Source: Sphingomonas flavalba | GTDB taxonomy: Bacteria; Pseudomonadota; Alphaproteobacteria; Sphingomonadales; Sphingomonadaceae | DNA: 64,000 nt | Direction: 5' to 3' | Assembly: GCF_004796535.1 (NCBI RefSeq) | Contig: NZ_SPHY01000007.1 | Span: forward strand, 1 to 64,000 | In this document: positions 27,863 through 37,595 of the stretch, one piece after another | Layout: each line of letters opens with the position of its first letter | Numbering within the stretch: position 1 is the stretch's first letter | The notes under the pieces: generated by a model | What the model was told of the DNA's origin: nothing | Database searches by the model: none | The model's input: the letters and a program-made list of their open reading frames with translations, nothing else | Made by a program: the position numbers and the translations under genes

Positions 27863-28825
27863 TCACATCTCGCCGCGGGCGCGGCGCAGCGCGTACCATT
27901 TGCGCACGTTCGCCTCGTGCTGGGCAAGCGTATCGGCAAAGACGTGGCCGCCGCTGCCGTCGGCGACGAAATAGAGCGCCGAGGTCTGCGCCGGATCGAG
28001 CACCGCGGCGATCGAGGCGCGGCCGGGATTGGCGATCGGCCCTTTTGGCAGCCCCGGTTCGGCATAGGTGTTGTAGCCGTTCTTCGCCGCCAGTTCCGAA
28101 CGCAGGATGCGCCGGCCGAGCGGGCGGCCGAGGGTGACCGGGTAGATGACCGTCGGGTCGGCCTGCAGCGGCATGCCACGTTTCAGCCGGTTGGTGTAGA
28201 CGCCGGCGACCATCCGCCGTTCCGACGGCTTGCTGGTTTCCTTTTCGACGATCGAGGCGAGGATCACCGTTTCCTCCAGCGTCGCGACGGCGATGCCGGG
28301 CTTGCGCGTGGCCCACAGCTCCTTCAGCGTCCGGTCCATCGCCGCCTGCATGCGCTTCATGACCGTCGCGCGCGCCTCACCGCGCTGGAAGCCGTAGCTG
28401 TCGGGTAGGATCGACCCTTCGGCCGGGATCGCGACCGGGCCGGTCAGCAGTTTCTGGTCGCGCAACCGCTCCGCCACCAGCACCGACGGCATGCCTTCGG
28501 GAATGGTGATCAGGCGCAGCACCGGCTTGCCGTGCTGGAGAATGTCGAGCGCGCCGGCGCCGCTGATCCCGGCGGGGAAGGCGAAGTCGCCAGCCTGGAT
28601 CGGATCGTTTGAGCCGAGCAGCCGCGCCATCCGGTAGAATCCGTCGGCGGAGCGGACGATGCCGGCCTTTTCCAGCGCAGCGGCGGCGGTACGCAGCCGC
28701 GCGCCTTCGACAATCGTCACCTCCGCCGGCTTTGCCGAAGGGCCCGGCCCAAGCCAGCCGCGCCAGACGATGCCCCCGCCCGCCAGCAGCACCAGCAGGG
28801 CGGCGATCAGGATCAGGCGGCGCAT
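27863..28825 (-). CDS. mltG: endolytic peptidoglycan transglycosylase MltG
   Basis: 320 residues. One N-terminal transmembrane segment (LILIAALLVLLAGGGIVW), a LysM-like region, then the YceG domain with the catalytic Glu in ASIVEKET (E194 by position). PLQADPTVIYPV and YNTYAEPGLPKGPIANPG are conserved blocks. MltG cuts nascent glycan strands in the periplasm and sets their length. It follows fabF with a short gap on the same strand, a linkage common in Proteobacteria. It converges with the GH130 gene, the stops being 4 bases apart. Confidence 0.95.
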   Translation of the reverse strand: MRRLILIAALLVLLAGGGIVWRGWLGPGPSAKPAEVTIVEGARLRTAAAALEKAGIVRSADGFYRMARLLGSNDPIQAGDFAFPAGISGAGALDILQHGKPVLRLITIPEGMPSVLVAERLRDQKLLTGPVAIPAEGSILPDSYGFQRGEARATVMKRMQAAMDRTLKELWATRKPGIAVATLEETVILASIVEKETSKPSERRMVAGVYTNRLKRGMPLQADPTVIYPVTLGRPLGRRILRSELAAKNGYNTYAEPGLPKGPIANPGRASIAAVLDPAQTSALYFVADGSGGHVFADTLAQHEANVRKWYALRRARGEM

Positions 28826-28842
28826 GGCACCCCGCAGGTCGG

Positions 28843-30102
28843 CTAGAGCGCCTTCAGCACCAGGCTGGCATTGGTGCCGCCGAAGCCGAAGCTGTTGTTG
28901 AGGATCGCCTTGACCGACCGCTGCCTGGCAACGTGCGGAACGAGGTCAACGCCGGCGACGCCCTCGCTCGGATTGTCGAGATTGAGGGTCGGCGGCACGA
29001 TCTGGTCGCGCATCGCCAGGATGCAGAAGATCGTCTCCACCGCGCCGGCGCCGCCGAGCAGATGGCCGATCGCCGATTTGGTCGACGACATCGACAGGCC
29101 GCCGATGTCGTTGCCGAACAGGCGGCGGACGGCGCCCAGTTCCAGCTCGTCGCCCAGCGGGGTCGAAGTGCCGTGGGCGTTGATATAGTCGATGTCGGAC
29201 AAGGCGAGGCCGGATTTACGCATCGCCATTTCCATCGACCGGTAGGCGCCGGAGCCTTCCGGGTGGGGGGCGGTGACGTGATAGGCGTCGCCCGAAAGGC
29301 CGTAGCCGACGACCTCTGCATAGATTTTCGCGCCGCGCGCCTTGGCCCGCTCGTATTCCTCGAGCACGACGACGCCGGCGCCTTCGCCCATGACGAAGCC
29401 GTCGCGGTCACGGTCATAGGGGCGGCTGGCCTTTTCCGGTGTGTCGTTGAAGCCGGTGGACAGCGCGCGCGCCTGGGCGAAGCCGGCGATGCCGATCGGG
29501 CAGATCGCCCCTTCGGCGCCGCCCGCCAGCATCACGTCGGCATCGTCGAGCGCGATCATCCGCGCCGCGTCGCCGATCGAGTGGGCGCCGGTGGAGCAGG
29601 CGGTGACGACCGCGTGATTCGGCCCCATCAGCCCGTATTTGATGCTGACCTGACCGGAGATCAGGTTGATCAGCCGGCCGTGGACGAAGTGCGGCGAGAC
29701 GCGGCGCGGTCCTTTCTCGGCGAGGACGAGCGATTCGCTCTCTATCCCCGGCAGGCCGCCGATGCCGGCGCCGATCGAGCAGCCGGCGCGCAGCCGGTCG
29801 GCCTCCGCCATGTCGGTCAGCCCGGCATCTTCGATCGCCTGGCCGGCGGCGTCGATGCCGTAGATGATGAACGGATCGACCTGGCGCTGGACTTTGTGGT
29901 CGACTCGCAGATTCGGGTCGAATCCATAGGGGTGGTCGGCTGGCTTCACCTCGCAGGCGATGCGGCAGGCATAGTCGCTGGCATCGAAGCGGGTGATGGT
30001 GCCCGCGCCGGATTTCGACGCGAGGATGTTCTTCCACGCGGTCTCGACATCGGCGCCGAGCGGCGTGACGAGACCGAGTCCAGTGACGACGACACGACGC
30101 AT
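28843..30102 (-). CDS. fabF: beta-ketoacyl-ACP synthase II
   Basis: 419 residues from ATG 30102; GGAGAG lies about 9 bases upstream, which decides against the GTG at 30111. Thiolase fold with the catalytic triad Cys169 (VVTACSTGAHSIGDA), His in NAHGTSTPLGD and His in SAIGHLLGGAGA. It elongates acyl chains by condensing acyl groups with malonyl-ACP in the cytoplasm. It lies between acpP and mltG in the order fabD-fabG-acpP-fabF-mltG read leftwards. A strong hairpin terminator in the acpP-fabF gap probably lets only part of transcription through. Confidence 0.97.
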   Translation of the reverse strand: MRRVVVTGLGLVTPLGADVETAWKNILASKSGAGTITRFDASDYACRIACEVKPADHPYGFDPNLRVDHKVQRQVDPFIIYGIDAAGQAIEDAGLTDMAEADRLRAGCSIGAGIGGLPGIESESLVLAEKGPRRVSPHFVHGRLINLISGQVSIKYGLMGPNHAVVTACSTGAHSIGDAARMIALDDADVMLAGGAEGAICPIGIAGFAQARALSTGFNDTPEKASRPYDRDRDGFVMGEGAGVVVLEEYERAKARGAKIYAEVVGYGLSGDAYHVTAPHPEGSGAYRSMEMAMRKSGLALSDIDYINAHGTSTPLGDELELGAVRRLFGNDIGGLSMSSTKSAIGHLLGGAGAVETIFCILAMRDQIVPPTLNLDNPSEGVAGVDLVPHVARQRSVKAILNNSFGFGGTNASLVLKAL

Positions 30103-30134
30103 GGCTGGCACTCTCTCCGGTTTGACCTAAAGCG

Positions 30135-30179
30135 AAACGGCTCCCCGGCCCTGTGTTGTCCCGGGTCGGGGAGCCGTTT
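30135..30179 (-). terminator. strong hairpin terminator between acpP and fabF
   Basis: AAACGGCTCCCCG (30135-30147) and CGGGGAGCCGTTT (30167-30179) form a perfect 13-bp stem; in leftward reading it ends in a T-rich run. It lies 48 bases beyond the acpP stop, so it would attenuate fabF-mltG relative to the highly expressed acpP. Confidence 0.88.
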
Positions 30180-30226
30180 CTCGCGGGTTTCAGCGCGATC
30201 CGCGCGGTCGGCGGATGCCGCCGCGC

Positions 30227-30463
30227 TTAGCCCTTGTTGCTGTCGATATAGTTGATCGCGTCCTTGACGGTCGCGATCTTTTCGGCGGCATCATCGGGAA
30301 TCTCGACCCCGAATTCCTCCTCGAACGCCATCACCAGTTCGACGATGTCGAGGCTGTCCGCACCCAGATCGTCGATGAAGCTCGCGTCCTCGGTGACCTT
30401 GTCCGCTTCGACGCCGAGATGCTCGACGACGATCTTCTTCACCCGGTCGGCGGTCTCGCTCAT
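30227..30463 (-). CDS. acpP: acyl carrier protein
   Basis: 78 residues, acidic and helical, the usual AcpP length. The phosphopantetheine serine is S37 in [10 protein letters not shown]. It carries growing acyl chains for FabD, FabG and FabF encoded around it. A terminator follows, and a 95-base gap separates it from fabG upstream, so it may also have its own promoter. Confidence 0.98.
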   Translation of the reverse strand: MSETADRVKKIVVEHLGVEADKVTEDASFIDDLGADSLDIVELVMAFEEEFGVEIPDDAAEKIATVKDAINYIDSNKG

Positions 30464-30558
30464 GGGAAGTCCTTCTGCTTGAAATGTCGTGTGTCGACCT
30501 AGTGCCGGGTCAGGACGCTGGCAAGCCCCGCTGCGTTCATCCGGCGTTCAGCGGCGGG

Positions 30559-31299
30559 TCAAAGCATTGCCATCCCGCCGTTTACGTGAAGAGTCTGGCC
30601 GGTGACATAGGCCGCCTCACGGCTGGCGACATAGGCGACGGCTGCCGCCACGTCCAGACCCTCGCCGAGTCTCCCCGCCGGAATCCGGCCGAGCAGCGCC
30701 TCTTTCTGGGCTTCCGGCAGCACGTCGGTCATCGCCGAATGGATGAAACCGGGGGCGACGCAGTTGACGGTGATTCCACGGCTCGCCAGTTCCTGCGCCA
30801 GCGCCTTGGTCATCGCGGTGAGCCCGCCCTTCGACGCGGCGTAGTTGGCCTGGCCGGGATTGCCGGTGGCGCCGACGACCGAGGTGATCGAGATGATTCG
30901 GCCGAAACGCGCCTTCATCATCGGCCGCGCGGCGGCGCGGGCGAGGCGGAAAGCCGCTTCCAGGTTGACGCGGATCACCTGATCCCATTCCTCGTCCTTC
31001 ATCCGCAGAATCAGGTTGTCGCGGGTGACGCCGGCATTGTTGACCAGAATGTCGAGCGTGCCGCCGAGCGCCTCGATCGCGCGCGGCACCAGCCCGTCGA
31101 CGGCGGCGCCGTCGGCCAGGTTGCAGGGCAGGATCGGCATGTTGCCGCCGCTGCCGGCCGCCACCGCGTTCAGCGCGTCCTCACGGGTGCCGGACAGCGC
31201 GACGCGGGCGCCCTGCGTGGCAAGCGCGGCGGCGATCGCCGAGCCTATGCCGCCCGATGCGCCGGTGACCAGCGCGGTCATGCCTGAGAGATCGAACAT
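30559..31299 (-). CDS. fabG: 3-oxoacyl-ACP reductase
   Basis: 246 residues, classic short-chain dehydrogenase. NADPH-binding TGASGGIGSAIA at 12-23, NNAG at 87-90, catalytic Ser140, Tyr153 and Lys157 (SVVGATGNPGQANYAASKGG region). It reduces beta-ketoacyl-ACP in the fatty acid cycle. It lies 24 bases downstream of fabD, with acpP and fabF following on the same strand. Confidence 0.97.
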   Translation of the reverse strand: MFDLSGMTALVTGASGGIGSAIAAALATQGARVALSGTREDALNAVAAGSGGNMPILPCNLADGAAVDGLVPRAIEALGGTLDILVNNAGVTRDNLILRMKDEEWDQVIRVNLEAAFRLARAAARPMMKARFGRIISITSVVGATGNPGQANYAASKGGLTAMTKALAQELASRGITVNCVAPGFIHSAMTDVLPEAQKEALLGRIPAGRLGEGLDVAAAVAYVASREAAYVTGQTLHVNGGMAML

Positions 31300-31323
31300 G
31301 CTGATTCCTTTCGTCCGCGTCGT

Positions 31324-32262
31324 TTACAGCGCCTTCGCCAGCGATTCGATGTCGTCCATGGTGATGATGCTGGCGGTCTCGACCTCTCCGGCCGCACTGC
31401 GCTTGACCATCGGGCCGAGCACCTTGCCGCCGAATTCGACGAAACGGGCGACGCCGGCCATCTCCATCGCCTGGACCGATTCGCGCCAGCGGACGAGCCC
31501 GGTCACCTGCTCGACCAGCAGCGCGCGGATGGCGTCGGCATCCGCGACCGGCGCGGCGGTGACGTTGGCGTAAAGCGGTACCAGCGGCGCGCGCAGCGCG
31601 ACATCGGCCAGCGCCGCCGCCATCGCGTCCGCTGCCGGCTGCATCAGCGGGCAGTGGAACGGGGCGGAGACCGGCAGCAGGATAGCGCGCTTGGCGCCCA
31701 TCTCCTTCGCCAGCGGCACCGCGCGCTCGACCGCGCTCTTGTGGCCCGAAATCACGACCTGCGACGGATCGTTGTCGTTGGCGACGCAGCAGACCTCGCC
31801 CTCGGCCGCGGCCTCGGCGATGGCCTTCGCCTTGGCGAGATCGGCGCCGAGCAGCGCCGCCATGCCGCCGACGCCGACCGGCACCGCCGCCTGCATCGCC
31901 TGACCGCGCAGCCGGAGGAGGCTGGCGGTCGTCGCCAGATCGAGTGCCCCGGCGGCGCACAGCGCGCTGTATTCACCGAGCGAGTGGCCGGCGACGAAAT
32001 CCGCCTTGTCGACCAGGCGGATGCCGCCTTCCTGCTCCAGCACGCGCAGGGTGGCGATGGCATTGGCCATGATCGCCGGCTGGGCGTTCTCGGTCAGGGT
32101 CAGAGCGTCGTCCGGCCCCTCGGTCATCAGCCGGAACAGGTTCTGGCCGAGGGCATCGTCGACCTCCTGGAACACCGCCCGGGCGGCGGCGCTGGCCTCG
32201 GCTAGGGCCTTGCCCATGCCAACCGCCTGGCTGCCCTGCCCGGGAAAGATGAAAGCGCGCAT
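31324..32262 (-). CDS. fabD: malonyl-CoA:ACP transacylase
   Basis: 312 residues. The motif FIFPGQGSQAVGMG at the start and the nucleophile Ser94 in AGHSLGEYSA define FabD. It loads malonyl groups onto AcpP. It is the first gene of the leftward fab operon and diverges from the phosphatase-like gene, with 80 bases between the starts. Confidence 0.97.
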   Translation of the reverse strand: MRAFIFPGQGSQAVGMGKALAEASAAARAVFQEVDDALGQNLFRLMTEGPDDALTLTENAQPAIMANAIATLRVLEQEGGIRLVDKADFVAGHSLGEYSALCAAGALDLATTASLLRLRGQAMQAAVPVGVGGMAALLGADLAKAKAIAEAAAEGEVCCVANDNDPSQVVISGHKSAVERAVPLAKEMGAKRAILLPVSAPFHCPLMQPAADAMAAALADVALRAPLVPLYANVTAAPVADADAIRALLVEQVTGLVRWRESVQAMEMAGVARFVEFGGKVLGPMVKRSAAGEVETASIITMDDIESLAKAL

Positions 32263-32342
32263 TGAAAATCCTCTGGCTTGGAGGCACTCCGGGTAGAAAG
32301 CGGCGCGGATGCTGGCAAGGGGCGACCGCGAAGGAGGCAGGG

Positions 32343-33125
32343 ATGAAACGATCGATTGCGGTGGTCATGGTGTTGGGCGCGATGGTGCTGCCGGCGGCGG
32401 CGGTGGTCGGCCAGGCGGCGCAGTCCGGCTACCTGCCGTCGGGCGCGTTCGACATATTGGCCGTGCTGCCGCCGGCGCCGGTGAAGGGCGAGGTCCGGTA
32501 CGACGCCGACCGTCGGATTTTCAAGCGCACCCGTGCATTGCTCAATACGCCGCGCGGGGCGCTGGCGACCAATGACGTCGATTATTCGCCGCCGGCCATG
32601 CTGCGCGATTTCAGTTGCGCGGTCGGGGTGGCGCTGACCCCGGAAAATGCGCCGAAGACCACGGCGCTGATCGCCAGGGCCGGCGTCGATACGGCGAATC
32701 AGTCGCGTGTCGCCAAGGATTATTACAAGCGTCTGCGCCCCTACCAGATCGACAGGGGCCGCACCTGCCAGAACCCGGAAGAGCTGAAGCACAGCTTCGA
32801 CTATCCGTCCGGCCACACCACCCGGGGCTGGACCTGGGCGGCAATCCTTGCCCAGGTCGCGCCGGACCGGGCGACACCGATCATGGCACGCGGCCGCGCC
32901 TATGGTGAAAGCCGGATCATCTGCGGCGTCCATAACGCCAGCGCGGTCGAGGCGGGGCGGGTGACGTCTGCCGCGACGCTGACGGCGGTGGCGACGCAAC
33001 CGGCCTTCCAGGCCGACCTGGCGGCGGCACGGGCGGAAATGGATGCGCTGCGCGCCGACCCGGCGACCCCGCGCCCGGCCGCGTGCGAGGAAGAGGCGAA
33101 GCTGGTCGCGCAGTTCGTGCGCTAA
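32343..33125 (+). CDS. exported class A acid phosphatase-like protein (PAP2 superfamily)
   Basis: 260 residues from ATG 32343, preceded by GGAGGCAGGG. Signal peptide with cleavage near VVGQ. PhoN/PhoC-type layout with the three PAP2 motifs: KRLRPYQ, YPSGHTTRGW and GESRIICGVHNASAVEAG. The nucleophile His in motif 3 is present, but the Asp that normally follows it by four residues (HxxSD) is Ala (HNASA). Class A enzymes are periplasmic non-specific phosphatases; loss of the relay Asp may lower or change activity. It is monocistronic, between fabD and the ribosomal protein operon. Confidence 0.85.
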   Translation: MKRSIAVVMVLGAMVLPAAAVVGQAAQSGYLPSGAFDILAVLPPAPVKGEVRYDADRRIFKRTRALLNTPRGALATNDVDYSPPAMLRDFSCAVGVALTPENAPKTTALIARAGVDTANQSRVAKDYYKRLRPYQIDRGRTCQNPEELKHSFDYPSGHTTRGWTWAAILAQVAPDRATPIMARGRAYGESRIICGVHNASAVEAGRVTSAATLTAVATQPAFQADLAAARAEMDALRADPATPRPAACEEEAKLVAQFVR

Positions 33126-33310
33126 GGCGTAGCGGCTGAGGCGGGACGCCGTCGCGCGGCCCCCTTGCATTTGCGGCCGGTTTCGGCCATTGGCGCCCGG
33201 TCCGGGCGGGAGGCGCTGCTTTTCCGCCCCGACTGTTTTGAACGACAGCCGGAGGGGCGCTCGTGATGGTCACGGCGTCAGCGATCGGCCAAGATAGGGA
33301 ATATGCGAGC

Positions 33311-33703
33311 ATGGCTCTTTACGAGCATGTGTTTCTCGCGCGGCAGGACCTGGCCCAGGCCCAGGTCGACGCGCTGGCGGAAGCCGCCACCAAGATCGTC
33401 GAGGACAATGCCGGCAAGGTGCTGAAGGTCGAGACGTGGGGCCTGCGCGGCCTTGCCTATCGCATCGCCCGCAACCGCAAGGCGCATTACGTGATGCTCG
33501 ACATCGACGCCCCCGCCGGCGTCGTCGCCGAACTGGAGCGCCAGACCGCGATCAACGAGGACGTGATCCGCTACATGACGATCCGCGTCGACGCGCATGA
33601 GGCCGGTCCGTCGGTGATGATGCGCAAGAGCGACCGCGACAGCCGCCGCGGCGACCGTGGCGACCGGGGTGATCGCCCCCGCCGTGACCGCGACGACGCC
33701 TGA
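33311..33703 (+). CDS. rpsF: 30S ribosomal protein S6
   Basis: 130 residues from ATG 33311. The S6 fold starts with [13 protein letters not shown] and contains [19 protein letters not shown]. The C-terminal tail is long, highly charged and repetitive ([16 protein letters not shown]), as often seen in alphaproteobacterial S6. First gene of rpsF-rpsR-rplI. In many bacteria the S6:S18 complex represses this operon through its leader. A GGGCGG/CCGCCC pair near 33206-33231 may be part of such a leader, but I cannot confirm the motif. Confidence 0.97.
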   Translation: MALYEHVFLARQDLAQAQVDALAEAATKIVEDNAGKVLKVETWGLRGLAYRIARNRKAHYVMLDIDAPAGVVAELERQTAINEDVIRYMTIRVDAHEAGPSVMMRKSDRDSRRGDRGDRGDRPRRDRDDA

Positions 33704-33717
33704 GGGAGTAGAGACAC

Positions 33718-33942
33718 ATGGCACGCCCGTTTTTCCGCCGTCGCAAGAGCTGCCCCTTCTCCGCGAAGGATGCGCCCAGAATCGACTATAAGGATGTCCG
33801 TCTGCTCCAGGGCTTCGTGTCCGAGCGCGGCAAGATCGTCCCGTCCCGCATCACCGCGGTGTCGGCCAAGAAGCAGCGCGAGCTCGCCAAGGCGATCAAG
33901 CGCGCCCGGCATATCGGGCTTCTCCCCTATATCGTGAAGTAA
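33718..33942 (+). CDS. rpsR: 30S ribosomal protein S18
   Basis: 74 residues, normal length. [26 protein letters not shown] and [34 protein letters not shown] are typical S18 blocks (shown here as conserved stretches near the start and end). It binds S6 in the 30S platform. It lies 14 bases after rpsF and 12 before rplI. Confidence 0.98.
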   Translation: MARPFFRRRKSCPFSAKDAPRIDYKDVRLLQGFVSERGKIVPSRITAVSAKKQRELAKAIKRARHIGLLPYIVK

Positions 33943-33954
33943 GGAGGGCCGGAG

Positions 33955-34569
33955 ATGGAAGTCATTCTGCTCGAGCGCGTCGACAAGCTTGGCGCGATTG
34001 GCGATGTCGTCAACGTCAAGGCCGGCTTCGCGCGCAACTACCTGCTGCCGCGCAAGAAGGCGCTGCGTGCCAACGAAGCCAACCGTAAGGTATTCGAGGC
34101 CAACCGCACCCAGATCGAGGCGGACAATGCCGCGCGGCGGACCTCCGCCGAGGCCGATTCGAAGCATGTCGACGGCGCGTCGGTGACGCTGATCCGGCAG
34201 GCGTCGAACACCGGCCAGCTCTACGGATCGGTTTCGGTGCGCGACATCGCCGAGGCGCTGGTTGCCGACGGCAAGAAGGTTGCCAAGAACCAGATCGTCC
34301 TCGATCGCCCGATCAAAGCGATCGGCGTGACCACGGTTCGCGTCGTCCTCCACCCGGAGGTGGCGGTGTCGGTCCAGGTTAACGTCGCCCGCTCGCCGGA
34401 AGAGGCGGACCTGCAGGCGCAGGGCATCGACGTGATGGCCGAGATGTTCGAAAAGGATCAGAGCGGCTTCACCGAAGCCTTTGATCCCAACGCCGAACCG
34501 GGCACGATCGCGGCGGAGCCGGAAGCCGGCGCCGAGCCGGTGGAAGGCGGGGCGACGGCCGAGGCCTGA
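33955..34569 (+). CDS. rplI: 50S ribosomal protein L9
   Basis: 204 residues. The N-terminal rRNA-binding domain starts [17 protein letters not shown] and has [13 protein letters not shown]; the C-terminal domain reaches about residue 150. A 40-residue acidic Ala/Glu-rich tail beyond the core is longer than in E. coli L9 (149 residues) and is common in sphingomonads. Last gene of the operon, followed by a strong terminator. Confidence 0.97.
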   Translation: MEVILLERVDKLGAIGDVVNVKAGFARNYLLPRKKALRANEANRKVFEANRTQIEADNAARRTSAEADSKHVDGASVTLIRQASNTGQLYGSVSVRDIAEALVADGKKVAKNQIVLDRPIKAIGVTTVRVVLHPEVAVSVQVNVARSPEEADLQAQGIDVMAEMFEKDQSGFTEAFDPNAEPGTIAAEPEAGAEPVEGGATAEA

Positions 34570-34596
34570 TCGCCCCAGTTCACGTCGTGACGAAAG

Positions 34597-34630
34597 GCCG
34601 CGCGGTCCCGGTGGACCGCGCGGCTTTTTC
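34597..34630 (+). terminator. intrinsic terminator of the rpsF-rpsR-rplI operon
   Basis: A perfect 11-bp stem, GCCGCGCGGTC (34597-34607) with GACCGCGCGGC (34614-34624), and a 6-base loop, followed by TTTTTC, 28 bases after the rplI stop. Confidence 0.95.
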
Positions 34631-34716
34631 GTTGCGGGCGCGTCATCGCTTGCGGATTGACCGGGGTTCAGAAAAACTTGCTCTCCAGCCGGCGCCGGGG
34701 CGTGTAGCGGGGGAAT

Positions 34717-35616
34717 ATGAGCCTGACCCATCTTGAGCGGCTGGAAGCCGAATCGATCCACATCCTGCGCGAGGTGGCGGCGGAGGCCGAGCGCCCGGTG
34801 ATGCTCTACAGCATCGGCAAGGATTCGGCGGTGATGCTGCATCTGGCGCGCAAGGCGTTCTTCCCCGGCCCGCCGCCCTTTCCGCTGCTGCACGTTGACA
34901 CGACCTGGAAGTTCCGGGCGATGTACGCGCTGCGCGACAAGGCGGCGGCCGAGGCGGGGGTGGAGTTGATCGTCCACCGCAATCCGGAGGCGGAGGCGCG
35001 CGGTATCAACCCGTTCGACCACGGGCCATTGCACACCGACATGTGGAAGACCGAAGGGCTGAAGCAGGCGCTGGACAAGCACAGCTTCGACGTCGCCTTC
35101 GGCGGCGCGCGGCGCGACGAGGAAAAGAGCCGGGCGAAGGAGCGGATCTTCTCGTTCCGCTCCGCCAACCACCGCTGGGACCCGAAGGCGCAGCGGCCGG
35201 AGCTTTGGAACCTCTACAATGCGCGCAAGGCCAAGGGCGAGAGCATCCGTGTGTTCCCGATCTCCAACTGGACCGAGCTGGACATCTGGCAATATATCCA
35301 CCGTGAGGGTATCGAGATCGTCCCCCTTTATTTCGCCGCGCCGCGCCCGACGGTGGTGCGCGACGGGCTGATCCTGATGGTTGACGACGAGCGTTTCCGG
35401 TTTCGGCCGGGCGAGACGCCGGTCGATCGCTCGATCCGCTTCCGTACGCTCGGTTGCTACCCGCTGACCGGCGCGGTCGAGAGCAGGGCGGCGACGCTGC
35501 CCGCCGTCATCCAGGAAATGCTGCTGGCGACGACCAGCGAACGGCAGGGGCGGGCGATCGACCGCGACGGCGGCGATGCCAGCATGGAGAAGAAGAAGCA
35601 GGAGGGCTATTTCTGA
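34717..35616 (+). CDS. cysD: sulfate adenylyltransferase subunit 2
   Basis: 299 residues. The PP-loop ATP pyrophosphatase motif is [34 protein letters not shown] and the end KKKQEGYF are hallmarks of CysD. With CysN it forms APS from sulfate and ATP in assimilatory sulfate reduction. TGATG overlap with cysNC ensures coupled translation. A separate promoter after the rplI terminator is required; none was pinned down in 34631-34716. Confidence 0.97.
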   Translation: MSLTHLERLEAESIHILREVAAEAERPVMLYSIGKDSAVMLHLARKAFFPGPPPFPLLHVDTTWKFRAMYALRDKAAAEAGVELIVHRNPEAEARGINPFDHGPLHTDMWKTEGLKQALDKHSFDVAFGGARRDEEKSRAKERIFSFRSANHRWDPKAQRPELWNLYNARKAKGESIRVFPISNWTELDIWQYIHREGIEIVPLYFAAPRPTVVRDGLILMVDDERFRFRPGETPVDRSIRFRTLGCYPLTGAVESRAATLPAVIQEMLLATTSERQGRAIDRDGGDASMEKKKQEGYF

Positions 35617-37532
35617 TGGCCGCGCAGCAGGACAGTTCCTACGCGCCCGACGCGCTGATCGCCGCGGACATCGACGCCTATCTGGAAGCGCACTGCAACA
35701 AGACGCTGCTGCGCTTCATCACCTGCGGCAGCGTCGACGACGGCAAGTCGACGCTGATCGGCCGGCTGCTCTACGACAGCAAGCAGATCTTCGAGGATCA
35801 GCTTTCGGCGCTGGAGGCGGACAGCAAGCGGGTTGGCACCCAGGGGCAGGAAATAGATTTCGCCCTGCTCGTCGACGGGCTGGCGGCGGAGCGCGAGCAG
35901 GGCATCACCATCGACGTCGCCTACCGCTTCTTCGCGACGCCGAAGCGCAAATTCATCGTCGCCGATACGCCCGGCCACGAACAATATACCCGCAACATGG
36001 TGACCGGCGCATCGACCGCCGACCTGGCGGTGATCCTGATCGACGCGCGCAAGGGTGTGCTGACCCAGACACGGCGGCACAGCTACCTGGCCCAACTGAT
36101 CGGCATCCGCTCGGTCGTGCTGGCGGTCAACAAGATGGACCTGGTCGGCTACGACCGGGCGGTGTTCGACGCGATCGTTGCCGATTATCGCGCCTTTGCC
36201 GCCGGGATCGGCATCGACGATTTCGTCGCCATCCCGATTTCAGGACTGGCCGGCGACAATATCGCGGCCCGCTCGGCGGCGACGGCCTGGTATGACGGGC
36301 CGACGCTGGTCGATCATCTGGAAACCGTGCCGGTCGATGCCGAGGCGGATCGCGCCGGGCCGTTCCGGTTGCCGGTGCAATGGGTCAACCGGCCGAACCT
36401 GGACTTTCGCGGCTTTGCCGGGTTGATCGCCGGCGGCACGGTCAAGCCCGGCGACGCGGTGCGGGTGCTGCCCTCCGGCCGGACGTCGACGGTGACGCGG
36501 ATCGTGACGATGGACGGCGACCTGGCGGAGGCGGGCGCCGGCCAGTCGGTGACGCTGACCCTGGCCGACGAGATCGACTGTTCGCGCGGCGACGTGATCG
36601 CCGCCGCCGGCGCGCCGCCGGAGGTGGCCGACCAGTTCGAGGCGACGATCGTCTGGATGGCCGACGAGGCGCTGCTGCCCGGCCGGCCCTACTGGCTGAA
36701 GCTGGGCACCCAGACGGTGACCGCCACCGTCCAGCCGCCGAAATACCAGATTAACGTCAACACGCTGGAGCACCTGGCGGCCAAGACGCTGGAGTTGAAT
36801 GCGATCGGCGTCGCCAACCTGTCGACCGACCGGCCGATCGTGTTCGCGCCCTACAGGGACAGCCGGGCGCTGGGCGGGTTCATCCTGATCGACAAGCTGA
36901 CCAACGCGACGGTCGCCGCCGGGATGCTGCATTTCGCGCTGAGGCGCAGCCAGAACGTCCACTGGCAGGCGATCGACGTCACCCGCGAGCGGCGCGCCGC
37001 GCTGAAGAACCAGAAGGCGAGCGTACTGTGGCTGACCGGGCTGAGCGGCGCCGGCAAGTCGACGATCGCCAATCTGGTCGATCGCAAGCTGACGCGGATG
37101 AACCGCCATGCCTTCCTGCTCGACGGCGACAATGTCCGCCACGGGCTGAACCGCGATCTGGGCTTCACCGACGCCGACCGGATCGAGAATATCCGCCGGG
37201 TCGGCGAGGTCGCGAAGCTGATGACCGACGCCGGGCTGATCGTCATCACCGCGTTCATCAGCCCGTTCCGCGCCGAACGGCAGATGGTGCGCGACATGAT
37301 GGCGCCGGGCAGTTTCATCGAGGTGCATATCGATACGCCGCTGGCCGAGGCGGAGAAGCGTGACGTCAAGGGCCTCTACGCCAAGGCGCGCAGCGGCCAG
37401 CTTAAGAACTTCACCGGCATCGATTCGCCCTATGAGCCGCCGGAGGCGCCGGACATCCGCATCGACACGACCGGGATGAGCGCCGAGGAGGCGTCCGACC
37501 TGATCGTGGATTATCTGCTCGTCCACGAATAG
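35616..37532 (+). CDS. cysNC: bifunctional sulfate adenylyltransferase subunit 1/adenylylsulfate kinase
   Basis: 638 residues from the ATG overlapping cysD. Residues 30-450 are the CysN GTPase (P-loop GSVDDGKST near 38-46, [18 protein letters not shown]). Residues 460-638 are APS kinase CysC with its own P-loop [12 protein letters not shown] (about 474-485) and [10 protein letters not shown]. The fused protein drives APS formation by GTP hydrolysis and then phosphorylates APS to PAPS. The NC fusion is the usual form in Alphaproteobacteria. It ends 63 bases before the converging lipoprotein gene. Confidence 0.97.
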   Translation: MAAQQDSSYAPDALIAADIDAYLEAHCNKTLLRFITCGSVDDGKSTLIGRLLYDSKQIFEDQLSALEADSKRVGTQGQEIDFALLVDGLAAEREQGITIDVAYRFFATPKRKFIVADTPGHEQYTRNMVTGASTADLAVILIDARKGVLTQTRRHSYLAQLIGIRSVVLAVNKMDLVGYDRAVFDAIVADYRAFAAGIGIDDFVAIPISGLAGDNIAARSAATAWYDGPTLVDHLETVPVDAEADRAGPFRLPVQWVNRPNLDFRGFAGLIAGGTVKPGDAVRVLPSGRTSTVTRIVTMDGDLAEAGAGQSVTLTLADEIDCSRGDVIAAAGAPPEVADQFEATIVWMADEALLPGRPYWLKLGTQTVTATVQPPKYQINVNTLEHLAAKTLELNAIGVANLSTDRPIVFAPYRDSRALGGFILIDKLTNATVAAGMLHFALRRSQNVHWQAIDVTRERRAALKNQKASVLWLTGLSGAGKSTIANLVDRKLTRMNRHAFLLDGDNVRHGLNRDLGFTDADRIENIRRVGEVAKLMTDAGLIVITAFISPFRAERQMVRDMMAPGSFIEVHIDTPLAEAEKRDVKGLYAKARSGQLKNFTGIDSPYEPPEAPDIRIDTTGMSAEEASDLIVDYLLVHE

Positions 37533-37553
37533 CGGGTGTCGCGCAGCCGAGGG

Positions 37554-37589
37554 TGGATTGCCGCGGCGCTGCGCGTCTCGCAATGACGG
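37554..37589. repeat. REP-like interspersed palindromic element
   Basis: In the cysNC/lipoprotein gap, TGGATTGCCG (37554-37563) and CTCGCAATGACGG (37577-37589) flank a GC-rich dyad (CGGCGCTGCGCG). Read leftwards it has the form GTCATTGCGAG-...-CGGCAATCCA, the layout of short intergenic palindromic repeats scattered through many bacterial genomes. Only this copy is in the window, so the repeat status rests on its familiar form. Confidence 0.55.
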
Positions 37590-37595
37590 GGAGGG

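Noticed and set aside
33206-33231. A GGGCGG/CCGCCC pair before rpsF as an S6:S18 autoregulatory leader
   Set aside because: The position fits, but I could not identify the characteristic bulge and conserved loop of the S6:S18-binding RNA by eye.
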